Shown: positions 27,321 to 36,349 of the stretch, one piece after another
Position numbering within the stretch: position 1 is the stretch's first letter
Layout of the letters: the number at the start of each line of letters is the position of its first letter
Assembly: GCA_003762615.1 (NCBI GenBank)
Contig: RIAZ01000002.1
Coordinates: 305,897-369,896, forward strand
Length of the DNA stretch: 64,000 nt
Origin: Muribaculaceae bacterium Isolate-037 (Harlan)
Lineage (GTDB): Bacteria; Bacteroidota; Bacteroidia; Bacteroidales; Muribaculaceae
Direction of reading: 5' to 3'
Made by a program: the position numbers and the translations under genes
The notes under the pieces: generated by a model
The model's database searches: none
What the model saw: the letters and a program-made list of their open reading frames with translations, nothing else
What the model was told of the DNA's origin: nothing

Positions 27321-30062
27321 TCATTGCATTTTCGAACGCGTCTCGGAGGGTGTCTCTCCGTAGGATTCACGATAGCATTTCGTGAAATAGGCGGGAGTGG
27401 AGAAACCCACCTCATAGCCGATCTCGCTGATGTTCTTCTCTGTGCCTGTGATGAGTTGGCGAGCTTTCTTCAGTCGCAACCGACGCATAAGCTCCACGGG
27501 GGAATAATTGGTGAGCGACTTGATTTTTCTGTAGAACTGCGTGCGCTCAAGTCCCATCTTCGCTGCCACACTATCCACACTGAGATCCGCATTACCCATC
27601 TCTTCGTTAAATATCTCAAGGAAACGGGAATAGAAGGCATTATCCACTTCCGATGAGGTGACTGAAATCTTTTTCTTCTCTTCCGACACAACCTTATTGA
27701 CCGTATGAACGGATTCTGCCGGATTTGTCCATAACTCCTTTATCAGTCTGCGGTTATTTATCAGGCTCGTGCATCTTGATCTGAGCACCTGTGAGGAGAA
27801 TGGTTTCGACAGATAGCCGTCGGCTCCGCTGTCATACCCCTCCGCACGCTGCTCATCGAGCGAGCACGCCGTGAGCATAAGCACAGGTATATGCGACGTG
27901 GAGACCTCACCTTTCAGCCGGCGGCAACACTCCATTCCATCCATGCCGGGCATCATGACATCGCAGATGATTAGATCCGGCACGTATTTCGTGGCTCGCC
28001 TTATACCTTCCGCACCATTTGACGCCGTAATCACGTTATAATCCTTCTGCATCAGTTCCCTTATCATCTCGCGTATGTCGCGGTTATCATCTATGACGAG
28101 AAGCAACGGCTTGTCATCCTCAAATTTCACCTCTGCATCCTCTATCGTATCCAGCTCTGCCACAACGTCTGACGACTCTATGCTCTTCTCCACTGACTCT
28201 ACCGTAGACGACACATGACGCATCGGGAGAGTAACTATGAAAACCGAACCTTTGTTGATCTCGCTCTCAACGCTGATCTCACCTCCATGCAGCTCCACAA
28301 ATGCCTTTACCAACGAAAGACCAATGCCGGAACCACGTGGCTTAACCCTGTCTACCTGATAGAAACGGTCGAAGATTCTGTCGAGGTCGCGTTCGCTGAT
28401 ACCCTCGCCCGTATCCGCCACCTTCAGAACCACATTCCCATTCTTCTCCGACAGGCTAACGGTTATCGTGCCGTTATCCCTGGTGTATTTGAAGGCATTC
28501 GACACCAAATTAAAGAATATACGCTCCAATTTCTCCGCATCGACCGCTATAGCCAGAGGTCCGGAAGGCGCAGAATCCTCAAACGTAAGCCGCATATCCC
28601 TTTTCCGTGCAATTTGCCGGAATGACTCCATCCAATCCTCCACCGACTTGCGGATATCAATCTCCGTAAGGTGAAGCTCCAGCTTCCCATTCTCATATTT
28701 CCGGAAATCAAGAATCTGATTGATAAGACGGTAAAGAATCTTCACATTCTTATCGGCTATCTTCATCATCTTGTGTTGCTGCTCGGTCAGATTTGATGCT
28801 GACGAAAGCTGCTCCACCGGCTCCGCTATCAGGGTGAGCGGAGTGCGCAGGTCATGACTCACGTTTGTAAAGAAAGCAAGTTTCGACTGTGTTGCCTCTT
28901 CAAGCCTGGCATTCAGTTCCTTCTGTTTGTCTCTCTCCTCCTCAAGCAGACGGTTCTGCATCAGGAGTGTCGACTGGTGACGTCTATGAGTCCAGAATGT
29001 GCGCAAGAGAAGGAATATGAATCCGCATAGCAAGACGAGAATGACGATACACGCATAAAACAATATCGTCTGCGAGGAATGTTGGTCCCAATAATCATCT
29101 ATCTGACGCTTCAGCAAGGTCATCTTGTCGGTCTCCGCTTCAAGAGTCTCATTCTGAAGGAGCAGGATGTCGGAATTAGTGCTGTCAACTGCTGATGATG
29201 CCGGAATCACAGTCTCTCGGTCATAATGCTCCCCTTTAAGAATGGCAAGGGCTGTTTGGATAAGCCTGTATCCCTCGGTGGGATATAGGAAAGTGGCATC
29301 AATCACTCCGTCAGCCACCGCCTGAATCCCTATCAACGGGGCTGCATCTATTCCTATTATGCGTATTGAATCACGTCCGAGACGCTTCGCCACTTCAGAG
29401 GCTCCGATTGCCATACGGTCGTTGTGCGCAAAAATCAGATCCACGTCGGGGTGCAGGCGCAACATTGAGTCAGCCACGTGCTCGGCGGTATCCTGATTCC
29501 AGTTCCCCGGTGCGCTCCCCAATATCTCACCTCCGTTAGCGCGGAACTTCTCCTCAAACCCCACATGGCGGTCTTCCGCAGGTGTCGAGCCGGGAAGCCC
29601 GAATATCTCTATCGCCGTGGGCGACTTGCCAAGAATATTGATGGCATAGTGTGCCGCCGACCTACCGAGATCATAATCGTTGACCCCTATCCTGGCAGTA
29701 TAACTGTCGGAATTTATATTCCGGTCAAACACCACTACCGGTATACCCTTCCTATATATATCATCTATCACCGGGGTCAACGCTGCCGCTTCATTTGGAG
29801 AGACTATTATTATGTCGAAGTCATTATCTACGAAATAATGCAGGTCGGCTATCTGTTTCGCACTATTGTCATCGGCACTGCGTATCTCCACAGTGGCATC
29901 CTCATGAAGCATAATCTCACGCTGGATCTCATCGTTCATTTTCTTGCGCCAATCGTCCTGACTGCATTGCGATACGCCTATTCGGTATTTTTTATTGTCG
30001 GCACATGCACTCAAAGTCAATAAAGCAAGTGTGGTCAATAATATCTTATATAGAATTTTCAT
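27321..30062 (-). CDS. Hybrid two-component system regulator, fructose-sensing type (second copy)
   Basis: This 913-residue paralogue of the sensor at 5532-8327 has the same layout: N-terminal hydrophobic segment ending LSAC, periplasmic sugar-binding domain (about 25-310), membrane helix (about 328-352), coiled coil, SHDLRTPLTL (His403), ATPase boxes (NAFKYT, DTGEGI, GSGIGL), receiver with CDVMMPGMDG (Asp701), and AraC HTH ending SETRSKMQ. It is transcribed divergently from the periplasmic GH32-permease-kinase operon, as BT1754 is placed next to the levan locus. The sensor regions of the two copies are alike but distinct, so they could differ in ligand or target promoter. Fructose sensing is inferred from BT1754. 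Confidence 0.93.
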   Translation of the reverse strand: MKILYKILLTTLALLTLSACADNKKYRIGVSQCSQDDWRKKMNDEIQREIMLHEDATVEIRSADDNSAKQIADLHYFVDNDFDIIIVSPNEAAALTPVIDDIYRKGIPVVVFDRNINSDSYTARIGVNDYDLGRSAAHYAINILGKSPTAIEIFGLPGSTPAEDRHVGFEEKFRANGGEILGSAPGNWNQDTAEHVADSMLRLHPDVDLIFAHNDRMAIGASEVAKRLGRDSIRIIGIDAAPLIGIQAVADGVIDATFLYPTEGYRLIQTALAILKGEHYDRETVIPASSAVDSTNSDILLLQNETLEAETDKMTLLKRQIDDYWDQHSSQTILFYACIVILVLLCGFIFLLLRTFWTHRRHQSTLLMQNRLLEEERDKQKELNARLEEATQSKLAFFTNVSHDLRTPLTLIAEPVEQLSSASNLTEQQHKMMKIADKNVKILYRLINQILDFRKYENGKLELHLTEIDIRKSVEDWMESFRQIARKRDMRLTFEDSAPSGPLAIAVDAEKLERIFFNLVSNAFKYTRDNGTITVSLSEKNGNVVLKVADTGEGISERDLDRIFDRFYQVDRVKPRGSGIGLSLVKAFVELHGGEISVESEINKGSVFIVTLPMRHVSSTVESVEKSIESSDVVAELDTIEDAEVKFEDDKPLLLVIDDNRDIREMIRELMQKDYNVITASNGAEGIRRATKYVPDLIICDVMMPGMDGMECCRRLKGEVSTSHIPVLMLTACSLDEQRAEGYDSGADGYLSKPFSSQVLRSRCTSLINNRRLIKELWTNPAESVHTVNKVVSEEKKKISVTSSEVDNAFYSRFLEIFNEEMGNADLSVDSVAAKMGLERTQFYRKIKSLTNYSPVELMRRLRLKKARQLITGTEKNISEIGYEVGFSTPAYFTKCYRESYGETPSETRSKMQ

Positions 30063-30089
30063 GATAACAAATTATGGTTTTATATTCCG

Positions 30090-30097
30090 CAAATTTA
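30090..30097 (-). promoter_or_regulatory. -7 box of the right hybrid sensor gene
   Basis: TAAATTTG on the minus strand lies 27 bp upstream of the ATG, with a weak TTTA-like -33 region. Confidence 0.5.
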
Positions 30098-30203
30098 ATA
30101 ATTATCCTATAAAAAAGAAGGTATTTATTATTAAAAATTAGGCTATTCAACATTTTTTATACTTATCGCACGATTTATTATATCCTATATCTCAATTATA
30201 TAG

Positions 30204-30211
30204 TAGTTTTG
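30204..30211 (+). promoter_or_regulatory. -7 box of the GH32-permease-fructokinase operon
   Basis: TAGTTTTG lies 127 bp before the ATG and no -33 TTTG is seen. The long leader and missing -33 box fit control by the adjacent hybrid regulator. Confidence 0.5.
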
Positions 30212-30338
30212 CAACTGAAATCGAAAACGCATTTCCCATCTCGCAGTTCTTTGATGAGTCTGCAAGTATGGATCAAAAGGTAAAAAAGATATACGGATTC
30301 ATTGGTTCAAATTTTTTGTAAAATCTAATTAAAACTCT

Positions 30339-32183
30339 ATGTATAGAATTAACCGACATCTCGCTGCCGCCATGATCTCAGGCGCTTCGATACTTCTCGC
30401 TCCCGGCGCATTTGCCGCTCAGGACGGGGTGAGGATAGACCATCTTGGAGTGAACAACACTCTTGTAAGAGTCAACACTGATAAGAATTTTATCGTGCTT
30501 CCGGTGCAGGAAAGCATTGACGATGCAAGAATCAACGTGCTTGTGGATGGTAAGATTGCAGAGACCATCTTCGTGCGTCTCGCAAATACGAAAACCGACT
30601 ACAGCGTTCCCTTCGACCTCTCCAGATATAAAGGTCACGACGTGATTTTTGACATAGTTGCGCCTCACGGACGCAGCTCCGTCAGAGAGGCTGCCGACGC
30701 AGTATGCTGGGATGGAATATACCTTACCGACTCTTTCGATACCACCGACAGGGAGAAGAAATATCGTCCGGCATACCACCACACCCCTCTCTACGGATGG
30801 ATGAACGACCCGAACGGTATGTTCTATAAGGATGGAGTATGGCATCTCTACTACCAGTATAACCCCTACGGTTCAAAATGGCAGAACATGACTTGGGGAC
30901 ATTCCTCATCTTCCGACCTCATCCACTGGAACCATGAGCCGATAGCTATCCGCCCCGACGGTCTCGGATCTATATTCAGTGGAAGCTGCGCCATCGACAA
31001 GGAGGGCACAGCCGGATTCGGAAAGGATGCCGTGATTGCCATGTTCACGTCTGCCGGCACAAGCCAGATGCAGAGTCTTGCCCACAGCTCCGACAATGGA
31101 GAATCCTTCATCGTATATCCCGGCAACCCCGTGATCACTCTCGAAAGCGAGGCCCGCGACCCCAACATGTTCTGGAATCCCGAGACCAAGGAATGGAATC
31201 TCGTGCTGGCTCACGCCCTTGACCATGAGATGCTGTTCTTCACCTCCCCCAATCTCAAGAACTGGACTCTCCAAAGCGCATTCGGCAAAGGCATAGGTGC
31301 ACAGGATGGCGTATGGGAATGCCCTGATCTCTTCCAACTCCCCGTGGAAGGCTCCGACGAAAAGAAATGGGTGCTTCTCTGCAATCTTAACCCCGGCGGC
31401 ATCTTCGGTGGTAGTGCGACTCAATACTTTGTAGGCGATTTCGACGGAAAGAAATTTACTGCCGACACCGACGCTTCCGGAAACGTAGTGACTAAATGGA
31501 TGGATTTCGGCAAGGATCATTATGCCACCGTAAGCTGGAGCGATGCCCCCGACAACCGCCGCACCGTGATGGGATGGATGAGCAACTGGCAGTATGCAGC
31601 CGACGTCCCGACAAAACAGTTCAGAAGTGCCAACACGCTCCCTCGCGACATGAAGCTCTTCACCCAACCCGACGGGCAGATATATCTCGCTTCAGTGCCC
31701 TCTCCCGAGGTGGATGCCCTAAGAGGGAAACTCTCGGCTTCCGTATCAGGAAAGACTGTAGGCAAGAAAGGATTTGATGTGTCTCTCCCGGCTGCAAACG
31801 ATGGCGTCTGCGAAATCTCAATGACTCTGGATGGGAAAAACTCCAACGATGCCACCATCACCCTGTCAAATAAGGCTGGCGACCAAGTAGTCATGATGTA
31901 CGACCCGAAAGCCCACACTTTCTCTTTTGACAGGACAAAGAGCGGCGTGGTGGATTTCAGCGAGAACTTCCCCGCTGTAACCGTAGCCCCCACTTTCGAA
32001 CAGAACGGAAAGGTTGCACTGAGAATCTTCATCGACAAATCGAGCATTGAAGTCTTCGGCAACGACGGTAAGTTTGCAATGACCAACCTCGTATTCCCGA
32101 ATGAGCCTTACTCCCGACTCTCGATAAGCTCTCCAAACGGGAAGGTAAAGGTATCTGATCTGAAGATATATTCCATAAAATGA
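30339..32183 (+). CDS. Periplasmic GH32 beta-fructofuranosidase with N-terminal beta domain
   Basis: This 614-residue enzyme has a Sec signal peptide ending at AFAAQ and no lipobox, so it is probably periplasmic. A roughly 110-residue N-terminal domain (28-145, the DUF4980-type extension common in Bacteroidota GH32) precedes the propeller. The catalytic motifs are intact: WMNDPNG (Asp157), ARDP (Asp274) and WECPD (Glu327). SSIEVFGNDG marks the C-terminal sandwich. By analogy with BT1759/BT1765 it would release fructose exo-wise from imported oligosaccharides. It leads an operon with the sugar permease (62 bp) and fructokinase. Confidence 0.94.
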   Translation: MYRINRHLAAAMISGASILLAPGAFAAQDGVRIDHLGVNNTLVRVNTDKNFIVLPVQESIDDARINVLVDGKIAETIFVRLANTKTDYSVPFDLSRYKGHDVIFDIVAPHGRSSVREAADAVCWDGIYLTDSFDTTDREKKYRPAYHHTPLYGWMNDPNGMFYKDGVWHLYYQYNPYGSKWQNMTWGHSSSSDLIHWNHEPIAIRPDGLGSIFSGSCAIDKEGTAGFGKDAVIAMFTSAGTSQMQSLAHSSDNGESFIVYPGNPVITLESEARDPNMFWNPETKEWNLVLAHALDHEMLFFTSPNLKNWTLQSAFGKGIGAQDGVWECPDLFQLPVEGSDEKKWVLLCNLNPGGIFGGSATQYFVGDFDGKKFTADTDASGNVVTKWMDFGKDHYATVSWSDAPDNRRTVMGWMSNWQYAADVPTKQFRSANTLPRDMKLFTQPDGQIYLASVPSPEVDALRGKLSASVSGKTVGKKGFDVSLPAANDGVCEISMTLDGKNSNDATITLSNKAGDQVVMMYDPKAHTFSFDRTKSGVVDFSENFPAVTVAPTFEQNGKVALRIFIDKSSIEVFGNDGKFAMTNLVFPNEPYSRLSISSPNGKVKVSDLKIYSIK

Positions 32184-32245
32184 TTTGGAAGCCGTAACCG
32201 CAATCTCTAATCTGACATCTAAAAATAAATAAATATAAAAATAAA

Positions 32246-33427
32246 ATGACAGCCGATATAACTTCCGGAAAAAGGAGCTCACTGCTCCAATTCATTCCCG
32301 TGATGCTCTGTTTCTTCGCGATGGGCTTCGTGGATCTCGTGGGCACAGCTTCCAACTACGTGCAGAAAGATCTTGACCTGACCGACTCACAGGCAAACCT
32401 CTTCCCCTCGCTCGTGTTCTTCTGGTTTCTTCTATTCTCTGTGCCGACCGGCATCCTGATGAATAAGATAGGGCGTAAGAATACCGTTCTGATAAGTCTT
32501 GCAGTGACCACGGTGTCGCTCATAATCCCCATCTTCGGTGAGGGATACTACACAATGCTGATAGCATTCTCTTTGCTCGGAATCGGAAATGCCATCATGC
32601 AGACCTCGCTCAACCCACTCGTGACTAACCTTATCAGTGGCGACAAACTTGCCTCAACCCTTACCTTCGGACAGTTTGTCAAGGCAATTGCCTCGTTCCT
32701 CGCCCCGATTATCGCCGCTTGGGCTGCCACAACCTACATGCCTACCTTCGGACTCGGATGGAGAGCCTTGTTCGTGATATATGCCATCGTCAGCCTCCTC
32801 TCAATCTCGGCTCTTGCCGCCACTCCCATCGCTGAAGAACGTCCCGACAAGGCATCCGGCATCCTGGAATGTGTAAAGCTCCTCGGATCACCTTTCATCC
32901 TCCTTTGCTTCCTCGGTATAATGTGCCACGTGGGAATTGACGTGGGCACCAACACGATCGCCCCGAAAATCCTCATGGAACGTCTCGGATTCCCATTGGA
33001 GGATGCAAGTTTCGCCACCGGACTCTACTTCATATTCCGTACTGTAGGATGCTTCCTCGGTGCATTCATACTCCGCTACATGTCGCCGAAACTATTCTTC
33101 GCAATCAGCGCATTCATGATGCTCGCAGCCGTGGCAATACTCCTCTCATGCCACACCCTCCCGCTCATCTACACGGGCATCGCTCTCGTAGGATTCGGCA
33201 ACTCCAACATCTTCTCAATCATATTCTCTCAGGCTCTCCTTGCCTCTCCCAAAGAGAAGAACGAAGTGTCAGGTCTTATGATTATGGGTCTGTTCGGCGG
33301 AACAATCTTCCCTCTCGCCATGGGATACGCCAGCGATTTCACCGGAAATCAGATCGGTGCGATAGCCGTAATGTGCATACCTGTGGTATATCTCCTCTAC
33401 TTCATCACAAAAATCAAGAAAGCCTAA
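32246..33427 (+). CDS. MFS hexose permease, probably fructose
   Basis: This 393-residue inner-membrane protein has about 12 hydrophobic helices and an intracellular GRKNT loop after helix 2. It resembles the FucP/GlcP branch of sugar:proton symporters. It is positioned like BT1758, the fructose importer of the levan locus, between a periplasmic GH32 and the fructokinase. The inferred role is moving free fructose from periplasm to cytoplasm for phosphorylation. Substrate assignment comes from context. Confidence 0.88.
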   Translation: MTADITSGKRSSLLQFIPVMLCFFAMGFVDLVGTASNYVQKDLDLTDSQANLFPSLVFFWFLLFSVPTGILMNKIGRKNTVLISLAVTTVSLIIPIFGEGYYTMLIAFSLLGIGNAIMQTSLNPLVTNLISGDKLASTLTFGQFVKAIASFLAPIIAAWAATTYMPTFGLGWRALFVIYAIVSLLSISALAATPIAEERPDKASGILECVKLLGSPFILLCFLGIMCHVGIDVGTNTIAPKILMERLGFPLEDASFATGLYFIFRTVGCFLGAFILRYMSPKLFFAISAFMMLAAVAILLSCHTLPLIYTGIALVGFGNSNIFSIIFSQALLASPKEKNEVSGLMIMGLFGGTIFPLAMGYASDFTGNQIGAIAVMCIPVVYLLYFITKIKKA

Positions 33428-33483
33428 AAATACCTCTCTCCTCAACCATAAACTTTAAACAATAAACAATAAACCTAAATAAT

Positions 33484-34365
33484 ATGTCTGAAAAATTCGT
33501 AATCGGCATGGGAGAAGCTCTTTGGGACGTTCTCCCCGAAGGTAAGAAAATCGGTGGCGCACCCGCCAACTTCGCATATCACGTGTCTCAATTCGGTCTC
33601 CCCAGCTGCGTTGTTAGCGCAGTAGGCGACGATGCTCTCGGAAAGGAGATCCTTGAGAACCTCAGCACTAAAGGCATGAACATGCTCATCAACACTGTGC
33701 CTTATCCCACAGGCACCGTACAGGTAGAGATCGATGCAGCAGGTATCCCTCAATATGACATCAAAGAGAACGTGGCTTGGGACAATATCCCTTTCAATGA
33801 AGCTCTTGAAAACCTTGCAAAAGATACAAAGGCTGTCTGCTTCGGTTCTCTTGCACAGAGAAACGTGGTTTCACGCGAGACAATAGGTAAATTTCTTGAC
33901 GCAATCCCCGCAGAAAACGATCCTCTCATCATCTTCGACATCAATCTCCGCCAAGGTTTCTTCACAAAAGAGACCATCTGCGAATCAATGCAGAGATGCA
34001 ACATCCTGAAGATAAACGACGAAGAACTCGTCACCATCAGCCGTCTCTTCGGCTATCCCGGCATCGACCTTCAGGATAAATGCTGGATCCTGCTCGGCAA
34101 ATACAACCTCAAGATGCTCATCCTCACCTGCGGCGTAAACGGCAGCTACGTATTCACACCCGGAAAGGTATCATTCCAGCCCACTCCATCCGTAGAGGTA
34201 GCCGACACAGTAGGAGCCGGCGACTCATTCACAGCTGCCTTCATCTCCAGCATCCTCAAAGGCAAGACAGTAGAAGAGGCACATCACCGCGCAGTCGAGA
34301 CCTCCGCCTACGTCTGCACCCAAGCCGGCGCAATGCCCATCCTCCCCTCCTCCCTCACGCTCTAA
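33484..34365 (+). CDS. PfkB-family fructokinase
   Basis: This 293-residue cytoplasmic sugar kinase begins MGEALWDVLPEG and carries the PfkB first signature around GGAPANFAYHVSQFG. The second, DTVGAGDSF, starts at residue 241 with the catalytic Asp247. It would convert fructose to fructose 6-phosphate using ATP. It is the last gene of the right fructan operon, 56 bp after the permease, equivalent to BT1757. A stable inverted repeat follows 20 bp after the stop. Confidence 0.93.
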   Translation: MSEKFVIGMGEALWDVLPEGKKIGGAPANFAYHVSQFGLPSCVVSAVGDDALGKEILENLSTKGMNMLINTVPYPTGTVQVEIDAAGIPQYDIKENVAWDNIPFNEALENLAKDTKAVCFGSLAQRNVVSRETIGKFLDAIPAENDPLIIFDINLRQGFFTKETICESMQRCNILKINDEELVTISRLFGYPGIDLQDKCWILLGKYNLKMLILTCGVNGSYVFTPGKVSFQPTPSVEVADTVGAGDSFTAAFISSILKGKTVEEAHHRAVETSAYVCTQAGAMPILPSSLTL

Positions 34366-34385
34366 TCCGGCTTCAGAAAAGCAAT

Positions 34386-34457
34386 AATGTCATTACCGTC
34401 ATTATTGTCAATTTCGTCAATCATGACAATATTGACAATAATGACGGTAATGACATT
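34386..34457. repeat. Perfect 27-bp inverted repeat of TGTCATTA-type sequence
   Basis: The left arm (34386-34412) and right arm (34431-34457) are exactly complementary over 27 bp with an 18-nt loop. A short T run follows on the plus strand. It could terminate the fructokinase operon and the convergent gene. The arms are built from the same GTCATTATTGTC words as the array at 35307-35440, which ordinary terminators are not. Confidence 0.8.
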
Positions 34458-34498
34458 TTTGTCCTTATTGACGATATTGATGATACCATCGCCCCCTA

Positions 34499-35242
34499 CT
34501 AATCAATATTCCTTATGCCACTACATTTCGGATAATCAGAACAGCTCCAAAACTCCTTGCCATTCCGCACGCCCTTCTTAGCCATCCTACGAAACATCCG
34601 CTTACCACAAATAGGACATAACGGACTATTCGCCGCCTGTCCCCGTCTTGCCTCAAGTCTCGTCTGAGTCATTTTCTCCGTAAAACCACCATTCTGTTTA
34701 AAATATTTCAACTGCGACTCCATCATCCTCTGCAACATCCGATTCAGACGTTCGCACAACAGCAACAGACAATTAGCAGCCATACCAGCATCATCCCCCT
34801 CAATATAGTAATCAAACTTACTCTTCTGCACCAATATATGGCGAGCCACATCCGCCAATTGATCCGCACCATATTGCGGACGGTCAATTACCATCCACCA
34901 CACTGACCCGGTATGCTCGCTATCCTTATCCCACACACTTAGATTCCGCGACATCAAGAAATTAAAATAATCCCCAAACAGCTCATCCACACTCGCCCTT
35001 GCCACATCCGTCAGTCTCATCTCCGTCTCTATCGAAGTATTATGTCGCGCACTCCCCTCCGCAATATTCGCGACAGCCGACCGTGCAGCCATAACCATCT
35101 GATCAAACAACCGACGACGCGGGTCATCATGAAAAGAGACAAACCTCCGGCAAAAACTCTGTGTCGCTAACTGCACGACATTTGCCAGCACCCACGCATC
35201 AAGCCGGAAATACGACTTTGAATAAGAAATCTCCACGCCCAT
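34499..35242 (-). CDS. Four-helix-bundle protein with C-terminal topoisomerase-type zinc finger
   Basis: This protein of about 247 residues starts at the ATG at 35242. A longer frame begins with GTG at 35446, but its extra 68 residues are translated repeat sequence (Asp/Asn/Ser-rich) and are unlikely to be real. Residues 1-190 are helical and resemble the four-helix-bundle family related to proteins encoded in 23S rRNA intervening sequences (SYFRLDAWVLAN, MVMAARSAVANIAEGS). The C-terminus has CPICGKRM...FWSCSDYPKC, a four-cysteine finger like those at the end of bacterial topoisomerase I. Nucleic-acid binding is inferred. Its biological role is unknown. Confidence 0.85.
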   Translation of the reverse strand: MGVEISYSKSYFRLDAWVLANVVQLATQSFCRRFVSFHDDPRRRLFDQMVMAARSAVANIAEGSARHNTSIETEMRLTDVARASVDELFGDYFNFLMSRNLSVWDKDSEHTGSVWWMVIDRPQYGADQLADVARHILVQKSKFDYYIEGDDAGMAANCLLLLCERLNRMLQRMMESQLKYFKQNGGFTEKMTQTRLEARRGQAANSPLCPICGKRMFRRMAKKGVRNGKEFWSCSDYPKCSGIRNID

Positions 35243-35306
35243 ACTCACCAAATTAAGAACCGATAAAATTAAAAACCGATACCCACTCCATCCAATCCAA
35301 ATAATT

Positions 35307-35440
35307 CCGACAATAATGACATCATTGTCATTACCATCATTAATGACACCAATGTCACTAATGTCGTTATTGTCACTATTGTCACTATTGTCATCAATGT
35401 CATTAATGTCCCTATCGACAATAATGACAATACCGTCAAT
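35307..35440. repeat. Degenerate 9-bp tandem repeat array (TGTCANTAT)
   Basis: Seven contiguous 9-bp units run from 35353 to 35415, all beginning TGTC. They are flanked by further TGTCATTA or TAATGACA words on both strands. The array lies just upstream of the four-helix-bundle gene, while the inverted repeat at 34386-34457 made of the same words lies just downstream of it. Confidence 0.8.
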
Positions 35441-35507
35441 CCTCACATATCCCCCACAAAATTAACAAATCCCCCTCAAATCACAATATTCATTTAAGAG
35501 GATAGGG

Positions 35508-36242
35508 TTAATTGGGGTTGGAGGCGGTGTCTTTGAGGGCGGTGTGGAGGCGTTTGGCTTGGGGTCGGAAGGTGGCGTAGGTCATGGCTCCGCAGATGAC
35601 GCCGCTAAGGAGGGGGACGGCTTTGGAGAGGATACGTCCACCGGATTTTGTGGTGACTTGTGTGCCGAGCCGCTTCGCTATCATCTCGGCGGATTGTGAC
35701 ACTATCTGTTTCTGGAGTAGTTTGCCTGCCACTCTTGTGGCTGTCTCTTCACTTATCCTTTTGCTTACTTCTACGGCTATCTTTTTTATGAGTTCGCGTG
35801 CTACTGCCACTTGGTTCATGACTCCGATGAAGGCGGTCAGCATCACTTCTCCGTCGGGTGTGAGACGTTCGTTGGCGTCGAGCATGTCAGGATAACCATA
35901 GAGATAGCCTAATTTCTGCCCTACCGACACTACGTGGTAGTAGTAGTTGGCAAGATCTGCCGGTATCGTGGCAAGCATTGCGAAGCCTCCGGGTATTCCG
36001 GAAGCGGCGGATATGGCTGTCACTTTCGTGGTGTGGCTGCTTATGATTGAGTTTGCCGCTGCATCAATCTCTTTCTCTGAGAGTACTTTCGATGGTTTCT
36101 CCTCTATACAAATACGCATCTCGTCAGCCGACAGGTGCGAGAACGTCTTCTGAAGGAACTGCACACGGTCTACTCTTGCGCCTGGCATCTTCAATATGCC
36201 GTTAAGAAATTTTATCCAAGTTGTATTCATTATTCCGCTCAT
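35508..36242 (-). CDS. EcsC-like family protein, function unknown
   Basis: This 244-residue protein is largely helical. A central segment with GIPGGFAMLATIPADLANYYYHVVSVG and QKLGYLYGYPD resembles the EcsC protein family. A glycine-rich hydrophobic stretch near the C-terminus (LLSGVICGAMTYATF) might associate with membrane. There is no signal peptide. A second Met at residue 5 could be the start. It is on the same strand as the ATPase upstream but 107 bp apart, so an operon is uncertain. The family assignment is from memory of sequence style. Confidence 0.65.
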   Translation of the reverse strand: MSGIMNTTWIKFLNGILKMPGARVDRVQFLQKTFSHLSADEMRICIEEKPSKVLSEKEIDAAANSIISSHTTKVTAISAASGIPGGFAMLATIPADLANYYYHVVSVGQKLGYLYGYPDMLDANERLTPDGEVMLTAFIGVMNQVAVARELIKKIAVEVSKRISEETATRVAGKLLQKQIVSQSAEMIAKRLGTQVTTKSGGRILSKAVPLLSGVICGAMTYATFRPQAKRLHTALKDTASNPN

Positions 36243-36349
36243 TTATTTTAGAAGTCATTGAAGTTGTCTATTCTTCATTTTGTTGTTTCGATTCAGTACA
36301 TAAAACAATTTTGTCATGCATTACGTTGCATCTTTACCTTGAAGATAGG

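Noticed and set aside
30906..31667. 253-codon minus-strand open frame
   Set aside because: It is antisense to the catalytic part of the periplasmic GH32.
34386..34457. Ordinary terminator as full explanation of the inverted repeat
   Set aside because: It may terminate transcription, but the shared words with the upstream array need another explanation, so it is listed as a repeat.
35243..35446. GTG-initiated N-terminal extension of the four-helix-bundle protein
   Set aside because: It is a translation of the 9-bp repeat array, giving an Asp/Asn-rich stretch absent from the family. The ATG at 35242 is a better start.
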